From Methanosarcinaceae archaeon (GTDB lineage Archaea > Halobacteriota > Methanosarcinia > Methanosarcinales > Methanosarcinaceae), in assembly GCA_020055655.1 (NCBI GenBank), contig JAIPUR010000027.1, forward strand, positions 1 to 36,050: a stretch of 36,050 bases of DNA, written 5' to 3'. Position numbers and translations under genes: made by a program. The notes beneath the pieces are model-generated. The model searched no databases and was not told the DNA's origin. It saw only the letters and a list, made by a program, of their open reading frames with translations. Of this stretch, positions 8,291 through 16,790 are shown piece by piece. Every line of letters starts with the position of its first letter. The first letter of the stretch is position 1.

Positions 8291-8733
8291 TCCACTATAT
8301 TAACTTGCGTGTGATCGCGCATTCAACTGAAGATCGATCCAGGGTATTAAAATCCCTGGAATTCTTTTTATCAAGTTTTTCCAATGGCAAGAATACTGAT
8401 GATCTTGTTGAAGCATTGGATGTTGAAGGTCATTATGGGAACTTGATTAAGATCTTTAGTGCTCAGGTCGCTCGTAAATCCGATTCTAAAGCTCTTGCAA
8501 ATTTCATCAGGGACAATATGTCTGATGAAGATGTTTTGCGTCTACGTGACGAGATGCCGGATCGTCTGGATGATGACCAAGTATTTCATATCAGAGTAGA
8601 CAAGCAAGCTGCTTTTCAAGAAAATGTAAAACTGACCTCTTCAGCAGATGCAATAACTGTAAAGGTCAAAATAGCCACATATCCGAAGGATCGGCTAAAA
8701 GCCGGACTGATCGTGGAGGAATTGTTTGGCTGA
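8287..8733 (+). CDS. RNA-binding protein of the DUF54 (PF01877) family
   Basis: 148 residues. Its start GTG at 8287 overlaps the rpl15e stop, with AGAGG (8278-8282) as ribosome site. The protein has the short alternating beta/alpha segments of the archaeal DUF54 RNA-binding family ([16 protein letters not shown] at the start, HFRVDKQAA-like [12 protein letters not shown] near residue 100, and [15 protein letters not shown] near the end). Members are usually encoded beside L15e and RNase P or exosome genes in Euryarchaeota, as here. A precise function is not established. By context it is likely to act in rRNA or tRNA maturation. Its stop overlaps the start of rnp3. Confidence 0.78.
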   Translation: MIHYINLRVIAHSTEDRSRVLKSLEFFLSSFSNGKNTDDLVEALDVEGHYGNLIKIFSAQVARKSDSKALANFIRDNMSDEDVLRLRDEMPDRLDDDQVFHIRVDKQAAFQENVKLTSSADAITVKVKIATYPKDRLKAGLIVEELFG

Positions 8734-9463
8734 ACCTTTGTTTTACGATCTGAGCATTCATTTAAAATCCGAGGACCCTGTTGTTCTCAAAAAATTATCT
8801 AATCTTGCACAACATCTGGGTTATAGTGGTATAGCTATAAACAGTGTGGATAATTCATCAAAGCTTGTGCGATCTATGGAGATTGACACTATTAATTTAC
8901 TCTCATCCGTTGAACTTAAAATTAGTAACGCGTCAAAATTACATGGTCAGATTGGCAAATACCTCAACAAGGTAGATGTAATTACTGTAGTTGGTGGAAA
9001 CGAAAGTATTAATCGTGCAGCAGTGGAAAATCCTAATGTAGATGTTCTTACGAGGTTAGCCACACCAAAAGACAATGGCTTTAACCATGTGCTTGCAAAA
9101 GAAGCTGCTGACCATAATGTTGCAATTTCATTTGATCTTGGCGATATTATCCATTTGAGGGGCGGAAGAAGGGTACATTCACTAATGAATTTCCGAAAAA
9201 ATCTTCTACTCGTGAGAAAATACGATGTTCCTTTCATTTTAACAAGCAATGCAGTATCCATTTTTGATATGCGTGCTCCGAGGGAGATGATCGCATTGGC
9301 TGCTTTGTTTGGAATGACCCGCGAAGAGGCTATATCCGGACTTTCTGAAACACCGGGCGCTATAGCTTTAAAGAAGAATCATTCACCGGGCTACATTATG
9401 GAAGGTGTGCTGGAGTTAGATAGTTCATGTGTATCTGATGATCTCAGGGGTGAACATGTATGA
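8726..9463 (+). CDS. rnp3: RNase P protein component 3 (Rpp30 homologue)
   Basis: 245 residues with the TIM-barrel-like PHP-derived fold of Rpp30. It starts FYDLSIHL, contains VVGGNESINRAAVENPNVDVL (about residues 90-110, quoted in part), AISFDLGDIIHLRGGRR and SNAVSIFDMRAPREM, all conserved in archaeal Rnp3. It pairs with Pop5 (Rnp2), which is encoded next, to help the catalytic RNA remove tRNA 5' leaders. The start is TTG 8726, a few bases after GGAGGA (8715-8720) and overlapping the previous stop. The rnp2 start overlaps its own stop (ATGA), so translation of the two partner subunits is probably coupled. Confidence 0.92.
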   Translation: MAEPLFYDLSIHLKSEDPVVLKKLSNLAQHLGYSGIAINSVDNSSKLVRSMEIDTINLLSSVELKISNASKLHGQIGKYLNKVDVITVVGGNESINRAAVENPNVDVLTRLATPKDNGFNHVLAKEAADHNVAISFDLGDIIHLRGGRRVHSLMNFRKNLLLVRKYDVPFILTSNAVSIFDMRAPREMIALAALFGMTREEAISGLSETPGAIALKKNHSPGYIMEGVLELDSSCVSDDLRGEHV

Positions 9464-9825
9464 AAGTACTACCGCCAACACTGCGCCCTAAAAAAAGATA
9501 CCTTGCATTTGAATTAATTGCAGAGTCGCCCATTTCACGAGATGAATTGATACGGGAAATATTTTCCGCAGCATCTCATCTTCTCGGTGATGTGGGTGCA
9601 AGTGAATGTGCTATAAGACTGCTTGCATTTGAGGAGTCTAATGGTGTTGTCCGTTGTGAGTCCGATCGGACTGAAAACACACGTGCGGTACTTGCCAGTA
9701 TCACAAGTATAAAAGGAAAGAGAGTATTGTTCCACGTGCTTGGAATATCGGGTACAGTACTGGGTGCAACAAAAAAGTATTTAGAGGGTGCGGATGTATT
9801 TAGTCCGCAGAACAGTCACATATAA
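9460..9825 (+). CDS. rnp2: RNase P protein component 2 (Pop5 homologue)
   Basis: 121 residues, normal for archaeal Pop5. The start LPPTLRPKKRYLAFELI and the C-terminal VLGISGTVLGATKKYLEG match the family, an RRM-like alpha/beta sandwich. Pop5 forms a heterotetramer with Rpp30 and increases catalysis by RNase P RNA. Its gene overlaps rnp3 by four bases. The RNase P RNA itself is not in this window, nor are Rpp21 and Rpp29. A gap of 78 bases with AT-rich TATA-like sequence precedes psmA, so a second promoter may lie there. Confidence 0.9.
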   Translation: MKVLPPTLRPKKRYLAFELIAESPISRDELIREIFSAASHLLGDVGASECAIRLLAFEESNGVVRCESDRTENTRAVLASITSIKGKRVLFHVLGISGTVLGATKKYLEGADVFSPQNSHI

Positions 9826-9903
9826 ATGAATAGAAGATATAATTTATAGTGTATAGTATGATTTACTGTTATTATTTTATTATGAATTAGGAGATTAAGC
9901 GAT

Positions 9904-10707
9904 ATGCAAATGACACCACAGATGGGTTATGATCGGGCAATTACTGTATTCAGTCCCGACGGTCGTCTTTTCCAGGTAGAATACGCGAGAGAAGCAGTTA
10001 AAAGAGGTACTACCGCAGCAGGTGTAAAATCCAAGAACGGTGTAGTTCTACTTGTTGATAAAAGAATAACCAGCCGCCTCATAGAAGCAGAGTCTATTGA
10101 GAAAATATTCCAGATAGATGACCATATAGGCGTTGCTACTTCCGGACTGGTTGCAGACGCTCGTGCTCTGGTAGATAGGGCGAGAATAGAGGCTCAAGTG
10201 AATATGGTATCTTATGATGAGCCTATAGGAGTGGAAGTTATTGCAAAGAAGATCTGTGATCATAAGCAGACTTACACTCAATATGGGGGAGTCCGCCCTT
10301 ATGGTACCGCACTTCTAATAGCCGGTGTTGATGGCGACAGGCCAAGATTATTTGAGAGCGACCCAAGCGGTGCATTACTTGAATACAAGGCTACCGCTAT
10401 TGGTGCTGGTAGAAATACGTTCATGGAAACATTTGAATCTGATTATGATGAAAATATGGGAATGGACGATGCTATCATGCTAGGGCTCAAGGCTCTTTAC
10501 AGTTCAACAGAAGGTAAGATCGATCCGACAACCCTTGAGTTAGGTGTTGCCACTGTCGAAGACAAACAGTTCAGAAAACTGCCTGGGGATGAGGTCAAAG
10601 CATATGTTGATAAGGCACTTGAAGTACTCGATGTAGAAGCTGAGGAAGAAGAATCTGCAGAAAATGAGGATGATTCCGCTGAAGAGAAGGATGAATCTAC
10701 TGAATAA
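9904..10707 (+). CDS. psmA: 20S proteasome subunit alpha
   Basis: 267 residues. The alpha-type signature [20 protein letters not shown] is present at residues 8-27, with the N-terminal gate segment MQMTPQMG before it. Further landmarks are [25 protein letters not shown] (residues 79-93) and [12 protein letters not shown]. Alpha subunits form the outer rings of the 20S core and contact the PAN/Cdc48 unfoldases. The protein lacks the N-terminal catalytic threonine of beta subunits. The last ~30 residues are very acidic ([20 protein letters not shown]), which is longer than in many archaeal alpha subunits. The ribosome site AGGAGAT lies at 9889-9895. A second in-frame ATG at 9910 is a possible start. 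Confidence 0.95.
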   Translation: MQMTPQMGYDRAITVFSPDGRLFQVEYAREAVKRGTTAAGVKSKNGVVLLVDKRITSRLIEAESIEKIFQIDDHIGVATSGLVADARALVDRARIEAQVNMVSYDEPIGVEVIAKKICDHKQTYTQYGGVRPYGTALLIAGVDGDRPRLFESDPSGALLEYKATAIGAGRNTFMETFESDYDENMGMDDAIMLGLKALYSSTEGKIDPTTLELGVATVEDKQFRKLPGDEVKAYVDKALEVLDVEAEEEESAENEDDSAEEKDESTE

Positions 10708-10742
10708 ATAACTGAAATATCATAAAAATGAGGTGAATGAAC

Positions 10743-11435
10743 ATGGTATCTCTTGATAAATCTCTTATTGCAAGACTCAAGAAAGGAAAGAATCACTTTG
10801 AGGTCTTTGTTGATCCTGAGGGTGCTTTTGCTCTTAAAAGGGGTGAAACGGTTAATATTGAGGATATAATTGCTGTTGAATCGGTGTTTTCTGATGCGCA
10901 TCAAGGGGATCATGTTTCTGAATCCGACCTCGAGAGTACATTTAATACCACCGATGTAATGGAAATTGCAGAGCAGATCATATTGCATGGTGATATACAG
11001 CTAACTAAAGAGCAGAGGAAGCATATTCTAGAAGAGAAGACCAATCAGGTCATAACTATCATTGCGCAGAATGCTATAAATCCACAAACAAAGGCTCCGC
11101 ATCCTCCAGGAAGAATCTCAAAGGCAATGGAAGAAGCTAAAGTGCACATTGATCCTATCAAAGGTGTGGATGAGCAGGTCAACATTGTGATGAAAGCAAT
11201 ACGTCCTGTCATTCCTATAAGGTTTGAAGAGGTTGATGTCGCTGTAAGGATACCTGCAGATTATGCTGCAAAGGCATATGGTGACATAGCCAAATTCGGC
11301 AATCTTCTTAAAAATGAATGGCAAAATGATGGTTCCTGGGTAGCAGTCGTAAAGATACCTGCCGGACTTCAGAATGATTTCTATGGTCTGGTAAATCATC
11401 TGTCAAAAGGTGATGCCGAAACAAAACTTCTATGA
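10743..11435 (+). CDS. sdo1: Ribosome maturation protein SDO1 (SBDS homologue)
   Basis: 230 residues with the three-domain SBDS layout. The FYSH domain is first (SLDKSLIARLKKGKNHFEVFV, quoted in part, to about residue 90), then a helical domain containing ILHGDIQLTKEQRKH and HPPGRISKAMEEA, then a ferredoxin-like C-terminal domain with IRPVIPIRFEEVDVAVRIP. The SBDS family helps large-subunit maturation and release of the anti-association factor eIF6. In Euryarchaeota it is found between psmA and the exosome genes, as here. The ATG at 10743 is chosen: AGGTGA (10731-10736) is correctly spaced from it but abuts the ATG at 10737. Confidence 0.93.
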   Translation: MVSLDKSLIARLKKGKNHFEVFVDPEGAFALKRGETVNIEDIIAVESVFSDAHQGDHVSESDLESTFNTTDVMEIAEQIILHGDIQLTKEQRKHILEEKTNQVITIIAQNAINPQTKAPHPPGRISKAMEEAKVHIDPIKGVDEQVNIVMKAIRPVIPIRFEEVDVAVRIPADYAAKAYGDIAKFGNLLKNEWQNDGSWVAVVKIPAGLQNDFYGLVNHLSKGDAETKLL

Positions 11436-11444
11436 GGATGCATA

Positions 11445-12224
11445 ATGGAATGTAATATTGTAATCCCTGGCCAATTTTTATCTGATGATGCAGGTAAGTC
11501 CGGCCATGGGACTTATGTTAAAGACGGAAAGGTCTATTCTCTTCTGTATGGGATTATGAATGCAAAGAACAAGATGTCTGTAATCCCATTCTCAAGCAAA
11601 TATATACCTTCCCGCAAAGATTTTGTTGTTGGGACTGTAATCAATGTCACTCCTTCAAATTGGATTTTTGACATTGGTTCTCCTTATGATGGTTTGCTTC
11701 ATGTTTCAGAATATCCTCGACGTGTGGATTCTGACAAGATGTCTGGAATTATGGGCATATCGGATTCTGCATTACTTCGTGTAAAAGATGTAAGTTCATC
11801 CATGAAAGTTGAGCTGTCCATGCGTGAGCGTGGTTTAAGGGCTCTTAAGACGGGACGTATTTTAGAAGTGTCTCCTGCAAAGGTTCCGCGGGTCATAGGA
11901 CATGGTGGTTCTATGGTCTCAATGCTTAAAAAGGAAACAAATTGTGAAATATTCGTAGGTCAGAACGGAAGGATTTGGATCGATGGAACTGATGGTAATA
12001 TGGATCGTCTCGCTGAAGCTGTTGAGATGATCATGGAGCATTCACATTCCTCCGGATTGACTGATCGTGTATGTCGGTTTTTAAGAAATGTATCGGATGA
12101 TGATTCCGAGAATGATGAAAATACCCAGAAAGGCGACTTTGCAGAGGATGAAGAAGATGAATGCAAAGTCCATGGTGATGCCTGTAGAACGGTCGATGCT
12201 CTTTTGGATGCTGAAGATGAGTAA
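11445..12224 (+). CDS. rrp4: Exosome complex RNA-binding subunit Rrp4
   Basis: 259 residues. An N-terminal domain (VIPGQFLSDD..KSGHGTYV) is followed by an S1 domain (VVGTVINVTPSNWIFDIGSP..GLLHVSEYP, about residues 65-140) and a KH domain with VPRVIGHGGSMVSMLKKETN near residue 150. Rrp4 caps the archaeal exosome ring and feeds RNA to the Rrp41-Rrp42 chamber. The last ~50 residues are acidic (DDDSENDENTQ..AEDEEDE) and contain two cysteines (CKVHGDAC). That tail is not part of the core fold. The gene starts nine bases after sdo1, and rrp41 follows. Confidence 0.93.
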   Translation: MECNIVIPGQFLSDDAGKSGHGTYVKDGKVYSLLYGIMNAKNKMSVIPFSSKYIPSRKDFVVGTVINVTPSNWIFDIGSPYDGLLHVSEYPRRVDSDKMSGIMGISDSALLRVKDVSSSMKVELSMRERGLRALKTGRILEVSPAKVPRVIGHGGSMVSMLKKETNCEIFVGQNGRIWIDGTDGNMDRLAEAVEMIMEHSHSSGLTDRVCRFLRNVSDDDSENDENTQKGDFAEDEEDECKVHGDACRTVDALLDAEDE

Positions 12225-12274
12225 GGGTATTTTCTGGATATAAAAGCCAATTGTATGAATATTGGAGAATTAGT

Positions 12275-13225
12275 ATGAGTGATAAACCTGAAAAATTCAT
12301 TGATGAGAACGGTTTACGCCTTGATGGAAGGCAAGTTGATGAAATGAGGCCCATGAAGATGGAGCTTGGCGTCATTTCCAGAGCAGATGGTTCTTGCTAT
12401 TTGGAATGGGGCAAGAATAAGGTGATGGCTGCTGTTTATGGTCCAAGGGAACTTCATCCTAGGAGGATGCAGAAGGCAGACTCTGTTCTTATCAGATATA
12501 GATATAATATGGCAGCTTTCTCTGTGGAGGACCGCATAAGGCCTGGGCCCAACAGAAGAAGTATTGAGATATCAAAAGTAAGTAGGGAGGCATTTGAACC
12601 TGTTGTACTTACTCATTTGTATCCTGGTGCTGTGATCGATGTTTTTGCAGAAGTGCTCCAGGCAGATGCCGGTACAAGGACAGCTGCTATTAATGCAGCA
12701 TCAATGGCTCTTGCTGATGCCGGAATTCCGATGAAGGGTCTTGTTGCAGCATGTGCTGTGGGCAAAGTAGACGGTCAACTTGTTCTCGATCTTAACAAGG
12801 CAGAGGATAATTTTGGAGATGCTGACTTCCCAATGACATTTACTCAGGATGGCGAAGTCTCACTTGTCCAGATGGATGGTAATTTCACTCAGGAAGAGTT
12901 CAAACAGGCTGTTGAGATGTGTAAAGAGGGATGTCAGAAGATCCTTGGAATGCAGCAAGAAGCTCTCAGGAACAAATTCGCAGGTGAATTGTCAACTGAT
13001 GAAGTTGATGTAGAATTGATCGAAGAGGATGTAGTTGAAGCTGAATCCGATGATGTGGATGAAGGAGCTGCAGAACCAGAAGAAGTGGACGAAGATGTCG
13101 AAGAGTCTCAGGACGATGTAGAAGATGATTCTATGATCAAAGCTGATGAACCAGAGTTTGAAGAAGACGAACCTGAAGACGAGCCTGAGTCTGAAGAAGA
13201 CGAACCTGAAGAGGAAACTGCTTGA
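12275..13225 (+). CDS. rrp41: Exosome phosphorolytic subunit Rrp41 with acidic C-terminal extension
   Basis: 316 residues, of which about 245 make the RNase PH fold. Landmarks are GLRLDGRQVDEMRPMKMELG, ADGSCYLEWGKNKV, the RNA-contacting GPNRRS near residue 92, and DLNKAEDNFGDADFP near residue 180, holding the catalytic aspartates. Rrp41 is the active 3'-5' phosphorolytic subunit, and in reverse it adds A-rich tails. From about residue 243 to the end there is a ~75-residue tail made almost only of D, E, P, S and V, with repeats of the type EDEPEDEPE. Family members normally end near residue 245. I chose ATG 12275 (after TTGGAGAA). An in-frame ATG eight codons earlier lacks a ribosome site. Confidence 0.95.
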   Translation: MSDKPEKFIDENGLRLDGRQVDEMRPMKMELGVISRADGSCYLEWGKNKVMAAVYGPRELHPRRMQKADSVLIRYRYNMAAFSVEDRIRPGPNRRSIEISKVSREAFEPVVLTHLYPGAVIDVFAEVLQADAGTRTAAINAASMALADAGIPMKGLVAACAVGKVDGQLVLDLNKAEDNFGDADFPMTFTQDGEVSLVQMDGNFTQEEFKQAVEMCKEGCQKILGMQQEALRNKFAGELSTDEVDVELIEEDVVEAESDDVDEGAAEPEEVDEDVEESQDDVEDDSMIKADEPEFEEDEPEDEPESEEDEPEEETA

Positions 13226-13240
13226 TACGTGGTGAGATCA

Positions 13241-14023
13241 ATGAGCAATGAAGTAATGTCTGCGTTGAAAAAAGATTACATTTATAACCTGATCCTTAAG
13301 GGAGAGCGTTCTGATGGCCGTGCCTTTGACGAATTCAGGGATATTGAATTAAGAACAAATGTTATAGAGAAAGCAGAAGGTTCTGCCTGGCTTAAGTTGG
13401 GTAAGACCGAAGTTCTGGTTGGTGTGAAATTACAGGTGGGTAAACCATTCCCTGATTCTGCTGATCAGGGTGTTATTATCACAAGTCTTGAACTGAACCC
13501 GATCGCATCTCCTGATTTCGAAGCTGGTCCTCCAAGGGAGAATGCTATCGAAATGGCCCGTGTTGCTGACAGGGGTATCCGTGAGTCAGGCGCAATTGAT
13601 TTAACTAAGTTGTGTATTACGGAGGGAGAAGAAGTATGGATGGTATTCATTGACGTCCATGTTCTCAATAATTACGGTAATATTCAGGATGCAGCATCTT
13701 TAGGTGCAATTGCAGCACTGATGACTGCAACCATTCCAGCTGAACGTGAAGGCAAAGGCGAGGACAGTCCGTTGCCTATCAGGGATATGCCTCTGGCTGT
13801 AACTCTGGTAAACATTGGCGGCTCAATGCTCGTAGATCCCGGACTTGATGAAGAAGCAGTCTGTGGGACTCGAATAACCATTGTGTCTAATCAGGATGGT
13901 TCCATCTCAGGAATGCAAAAGAGTGGCGATGGTGCACTAACCGAAGAACAGTTGCTATCTGCTGTTGAGATGGCATGCAAGAAAGCGTCCCAGATTAGGG
14001 AAGCAAATCTCTTGAATATCTGA
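13241..14023 (+). CDS. rrp42: Exosome subunit Rrp42
   Basis: 260 residues, normal length. The RNase PH fold is seen in [39 protein letters not shown] and [21 protein letters not shown]. Rrp42 lacks catalytic residues and alternates with Rrp41 in the hexameric ring, contributing to RNA binding. Unlike its two operon partners it has no acidic tail. The start is ATG 13241, five bases after GGTGA (13231-13235). The GTG at 13229 overlaps that site. The rrp4-rrp41-rrp42 order is the standard archaeal one. Confidence 0.95.
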   Translation: MSNEVMSALKKDYIYNLILKGERSDGRAFDEFRDIELRTNVIEKAEGSAWLKLGKTEVLVGVKLQVGKPFPDSADQGVIITSLELNPIASPDFEAGPPRENAIEMARVADRGIRESGAIDLTKLCITEGEEVWMVFIDVHVLNNYGNIQDAASLGAIAALMTATIPAEREGKGEDSPLPIRDMPLAVTLVNIGGSMLVDPGLDEEAVCGTRITIVSNQDGSISGMQKSGDGALTEEQLLSAVEMACKKASQIREANLLNI

Positions 14024-14070
14024 TAATAACGATTATACTCAAAATTATTCAATTTAAGGAGCTTACATTC

Positions 14071-14364
14071 ATGGGTAAAAAATATACAAGGAAAGGCCGT
14101 GTATCCCGATCCGCTGGTAGATTCGGTACACGCTATGGTAGAAGCGACCGTAAATTAGTAGCAGATCTTGAACAGAAGATGCGCATGCCACACAAATGTG
14201 CAAACTGTGCTCGTCCTAATGTAAACAGAGTAGGTACGGGTATATGGAAATGTACCAAATGTGGTTACACCTTTGCCGGTGGTACCTTCCTTCCGCAGAC
14301 AACTGTTGGTAATACAGTTGCACGTTCTGTAAAGAAGGCTACTGAGAAAGTCGAAATATATTGA
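14071..14364 (+). CDS. rpl37ae: 50S ribosomal protein L37Ae (eL43)
   Basis: 97 residues. It begins [21 protein letters not shown] and has a C4 zinc site, [23 protein letters not shown], at about residues 46-70, then AGGTFLPQT. This is the usual form of eL43. The gene follows rrp42 after 47 bases with AAGGAG as ribosome site (14057-14062) and is followed ten bases later by rpoP. The grouping of L37Ae, RpoP, a Brix protein, Pcc1 and prefoldin beta is common in Euryarchaeota. Confidence 0.95.
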   Translation: MGKKYTRKGRVSRSAGRFGTRYGRSDRKLVADLEQKMRMPHKCANCARPNVNRVGTGIWKCTKCGYTFAGGTFLPQTTVGNTVARSVKKATEKVEIY

Positions 14365-14374
14365 GTAGGTGAGT

Positions 14375-14512
14375 ATGGACTACAAGTGCACACGTTGCAA
14401 AAGAAATGTTGAGATCGACTACGAGTATACTGGTGTACGCTGCCCTTATTGCGGACACCGTATCCTTGCTAAAGAACGTCCAACAACCATCAAGCGAATC
14501 AAAGCAGAGTAG
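14375..14512 (+). CDS. rpoP: DNA-directed RNA polymerase subunit P (Rpb12 homologue)
   Basis: A 45-residue protein, [16 protein letters not shown] then [13 protein letters not shown] and a basic C-terminus. The two C-x2-C pairs (C5/C8 and C23/C26) form the zinc ribbon of RNA polymerase subunit P, which joins the RpoD/RpoL/RpoN assembly platform. The start ATG at 14375 follows AGGTGAG (14367-14373) very closely. It is a full-length member, easy to miss because of its small size. Confidence 0.93.
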   Translation: MDYKCTRCKRNVEIDYEYTGVRCPYCGHRILAKERPTTIKRIKAE

Positions 14513-14519
14513 AAGCTAG

Positions 14520-14996
14520 ATGTTAATAACTTCTTCTCGCAAACCTTCAGCTAGTACTCGCATATTATGCAAGTACATGGCGGCTTTTTTTGGTTGTGAG
14601 TATTTCAACCGCGGTAAGATGAGCATGAATGGGGCTTTAGAGCTCTCTCATGGTTCTATCTTAATGATCCTGGGTGAGTATCATGGAAATCCTGGAAGCA
14701 TAACCGTATATGGTGCCGATGGTTTTTGCTTAATGTCCGCTTATATTTCATTATTACCACTTGAAAAAAGGACATATTCTATTTCAAAAAAGCTAGTTCC
14801 GGAAGTAGTTGGAAGCAGCGAGTTTGCTTCTGCTTTTTCCGACATTATTTCTTTAGCTCTTGTTAAAGAACCCTCTTCTTTACTAAGCATAGTCATAAAT
14901 GATGATCGGATTGATTTCATTCACGATTCAGAGGTCTTTTTTAGTCTGAAACTAAGGACATATCGTTTATATCGGGGTGATGATGATTGCAATTGA
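14520..14996 (+). CDS. Brix-domain ribosome biogenesis protein
   Basis: 158 residues. The opening MLITSSRKPSASTRILCKYM is typical of archaeal Brix (Imp4-like) proteins, and the rest alternates beta strands and helices as expected (GALELSHGSILMILGEY, PLEKRTYSISKKLVP). Brix proteins bind rRNA and assist early steps of ribosome assembly. In eukaryotes Imp4 belongs to the U3 snoRNP. The position between rpoP and pcc1 is the usual archaeal one and supports the call. The pcc1 start lies ten bases inside its 3' end, suggesting coupled translation. Confidence 0.82.
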   Translation: MLITSSRKPSASTRILCKYMAAFFGCEYFNRGKMSMNGALELSHGSILMILGEYHGNPGSITVYGADGFCLMSAYISLLPLEKRTYSISKKLVPEVVGSSEFASAFSDIISLALVKEPSSLLSIVINDDRIDFIHDSEVFFSLKLRTYRLYRGDDDCN

Positions 14997-15229
14997 TCGC
15001 AGAATCTGTCTTTGAAACAGATGGTGCAGATCCGATATATCTTTCACTCAGGCCTGAATTAGAAACTCCTGTTACTGACCGTTCCTCTATAAATCTTGAT
15101 TCAGATGGCTCCAGGCTGATACTAAAGGTTATAGCATTCGATATCATCTCAATGCGCTCTACCCTGAATACCTGGCTTCGTTTGATACAAGTTGCATCTG
15201 AGGTCTATGATTGCTCCATGGACTTTTAA
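14987..15229 (+). CDS. pcc1: KEOPS complex subunit Pcc1
   Basis: 80 residues with the short alpha/beta fold of Pcc1: RPELETPVTDRSSINLD, then LILKVIAFDIISMRSTLNTWLRLIQVA (about residues 44-70, quoted only to identify the helix region). The helix with R-S-T-L-N-T-W is the conserved part. Pcc1 forms the dimer at the core of KEOPS, which makes t6A on ANN-decoding tRNAs with Kae1 and Bud32. Start TTG 14987 is six bases from GGTGA (14976-14980) and overlaps the Brix gene. A second in-frame TTG at 14993 is an alternative. Confidence 0.83.
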   Translation: MQLIAESVFETDGADPIYLSLRPELETPVTDRSSINLDSDGSRLILKVIAFDIISMRSTLNTWLRLIQVASEVYDCSMDF

Positions 15230-15359
15230 ACGTGCATTATAATCTCTGATCATATCATCTCACATTTTCAAATCTCTCTATCCTCTTGCTCTTTTTGAAT
15301 CTTTGTTAATGGAAACATTAAAATCATTTCAGGTTTATTGGTATGCCAGGTGAAACCAA

Positions 15360-15713
15360 ATGAGTACACAATTACCCCCACAAATACAGAATCAGGTTGC
15401 TCAGTTGCAGCAAGTGCAGCAGCAAGCACAGTCTCTTGCTATGCAGAAAGCTCAGATGGACTCTTTGCAAAAAGAATCTGAAATGGCATTAGAAGAACTT
15501 GAAAAGGTAGAAGAAGATGCAGTTATCTATAGAACTGTAGGTGATCTGCAGGTCAAGTCAAACAAAGAAGAAGCAGTAGCTAAACTAAAAGACAAGATAG
15601 AGACCCTTTCACTTAGACTTCAGTCCGTAACCAGACAGGAAGAGCGCATCTCCAAACGTTTCACACAACTTCAGGAACAGATTGAGCAATCAATGGGGAA
15701 TCAGGCACAATAA
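15360..15713 (+). CDS. pfdB: Prefoldin subunit beta
   Basis: 117 residues: two long coiled-coil helices flanking a short beta hairpin. The first helix is LPPQIQNQVAQLQQVQQQAQ onward, the hairpin is VIYRTVGDLQVKSNK near residue 60, and the second helix ends in Q-rich sequence. This is the normal size of archaeal prefoldin beta, four of which combine with two alpha subunits to capture unfolded proteins for the thermosome. It has its own likely promoter (GAAACATTAAAATC, about 15311-15324). In many methanogens a small DUF3194 gene sits between pfdB and the DHH gene. None is seen here. Confidence 0.92.
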   Translation: MSTQLPPQIQNQVAQLQQVQQQAQSLAMQKAQMDSLQKESEMALEELEKVEEDAVIYRTVGDLQVKSNKEEAVAKLKDKIETLSLRLQSVTRQEERISKRFTQLQEQIEQSMGNQAQ

Positions 15714-15777
15714 CGCCTTTTTCCACTACTGACATTCCCTTTTTTTACTGAATTCAGGGTAGTTGTCAGGAGTTTCC

Positions 15778-16779
15778 ATGCAAGTTGAAGAAATGGAGTT
15801 TTACAATAGACTTCTGGATTATCAAAATATTCTTTACTTGTGTCATCGAAATGCTGATCCAGATGCGGTGAGCAGTGCTTTTGCATTATCTGAGGCTATA
15901 GGTGGGACTATAGGACTTGTGGATGGCTGCAATAGGGTTGCATCACTTCTAATTGATAAACTCGAAATAGATGTGGTGGATCATCCGGATCCATCTGAAT
16001 ATGATATTACACTAGTGGTTGATACCTCAACCAGTTCACAACTGAATGATATCCAGCTTGGGAAGTATTGTGTTATTGACCATCATGCAACCACGGCTCT
16101 CATAGAGAATGCTGAATTTTTCCTTCATCATCATGCTACCTCTACTGCAGAGATGGTATTTTCCATTCTAAATATAATGGGTGCTCCCATCATGCGCCGT
16201 GTGGCACTTGGTCTGCTGACTGGTATAGTTACAGACACAGGTCATTTCAAGCATGCAACCTATGATACCTTTCAGGCAGTTTCCGAGATAATCGAATTAA
16301 GTGGGGTGGAATATGCCGAAGTCCTTGAAATGATGGCTTCTACACCACAGGATATTTCTATGCGTATTGCCATGCTCAAATGTGCCACCAGGGCAAATAT
16401 CGAGCGTGTTGATAACTGGTTACTAGTTGATTCTCATGTAAATTCCTTTGGCGGTGCATCATCATCTATGTTCCTTAATATAGGTGCAGATGTCGCATTG
16501 ATAGGTACTTCAAGAGATGATGCTATCAGAGTGAGTGGCAGGGCCAAACGTGAGGCAGTGAACGCAGGTGTCAACCTTGGTAAAATAATGGAAGATGTTA
16601 GTTCTAATTATGAGGGTACGGGTGGTGGTCATGCAGGCGCAGCCGGAATAGATGTTGCTGCTGATATGAACATTATTCTTGAAGAATGCAAGGAAAAGGT
16701 TCGTGAAGTACTTCATGAAAAGAACAATCCATCTATTTGCAATAATATTCAGAACGATTCAAATAAATCAAATAAATGA
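15778..16779 (+). CDS. DHH/DHHA1 family phosphoesterase
   Basis: 333 residues. DHH motifs are HRNADPD (residues 23-29), DTS (82-84), DHHATT (101-106) and DTGHFKHAT near residue 160. The C-terminal DHHA1 domain has the GTGGGHAGAAG motif near residue 280. These residues bind two metals and cleave short oligonucleotides or related phosphoesters, as in NrnA and archaeal RecJ-like enzymes. The exact substrate cannot be read from the sequence. I chose ATG 15778, five bases after AGGAG (15768-15772), over the TTG at 15763. It lies just after prefoldin beta, a position conserved in related methanogens, and its stop overlaps the PaaK gene's upstream region. Confidence 0.85.
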   Translation: MQVEEMEFYNRLLDYQNILYLCHRNADPDAVSSAFALSEAIGGTIGLVDGCNRVASLLIDKLEIDVVDHPDPSEYDITLVVDTSTSSQLNDIQLGKYCVIDHHATTALIENAEFFLHHHATSTAEMVFSILNIMGAPIMRRVALGLLTGIVTDTGHFKHATYDTFQAVSEIIELSGVEYAEVLEMMASTPQDISMRIAMLKCATRANIERVDNWLLVDSHVNSFGGASSSMFLNIGADVALIGTSRDDAIRVSGRAKREAVNAGVNLGKIMEDVSSNYEGTGGGHAGAAGIDVAADMNIILEECKEKVREVLHEKNNPSICNNIQNDSNKSNK

Positions 16780-16790
16780 GGGTCTATCAA

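Noticed and set aside
12031-12375. Minus-strand frame opposite the rrp4-rrp41 boundary
   Set aside because: Low-complexity His/Pro/Leu composition typical of the antisense of acidic coding sequence.
15230-15359. Gap between pcc1 and prefoldin beta searched for a missing DUF3194 gene
   Set aside because: No open frame of suitable length on either strand. Only a promoter-like sequence is seen.
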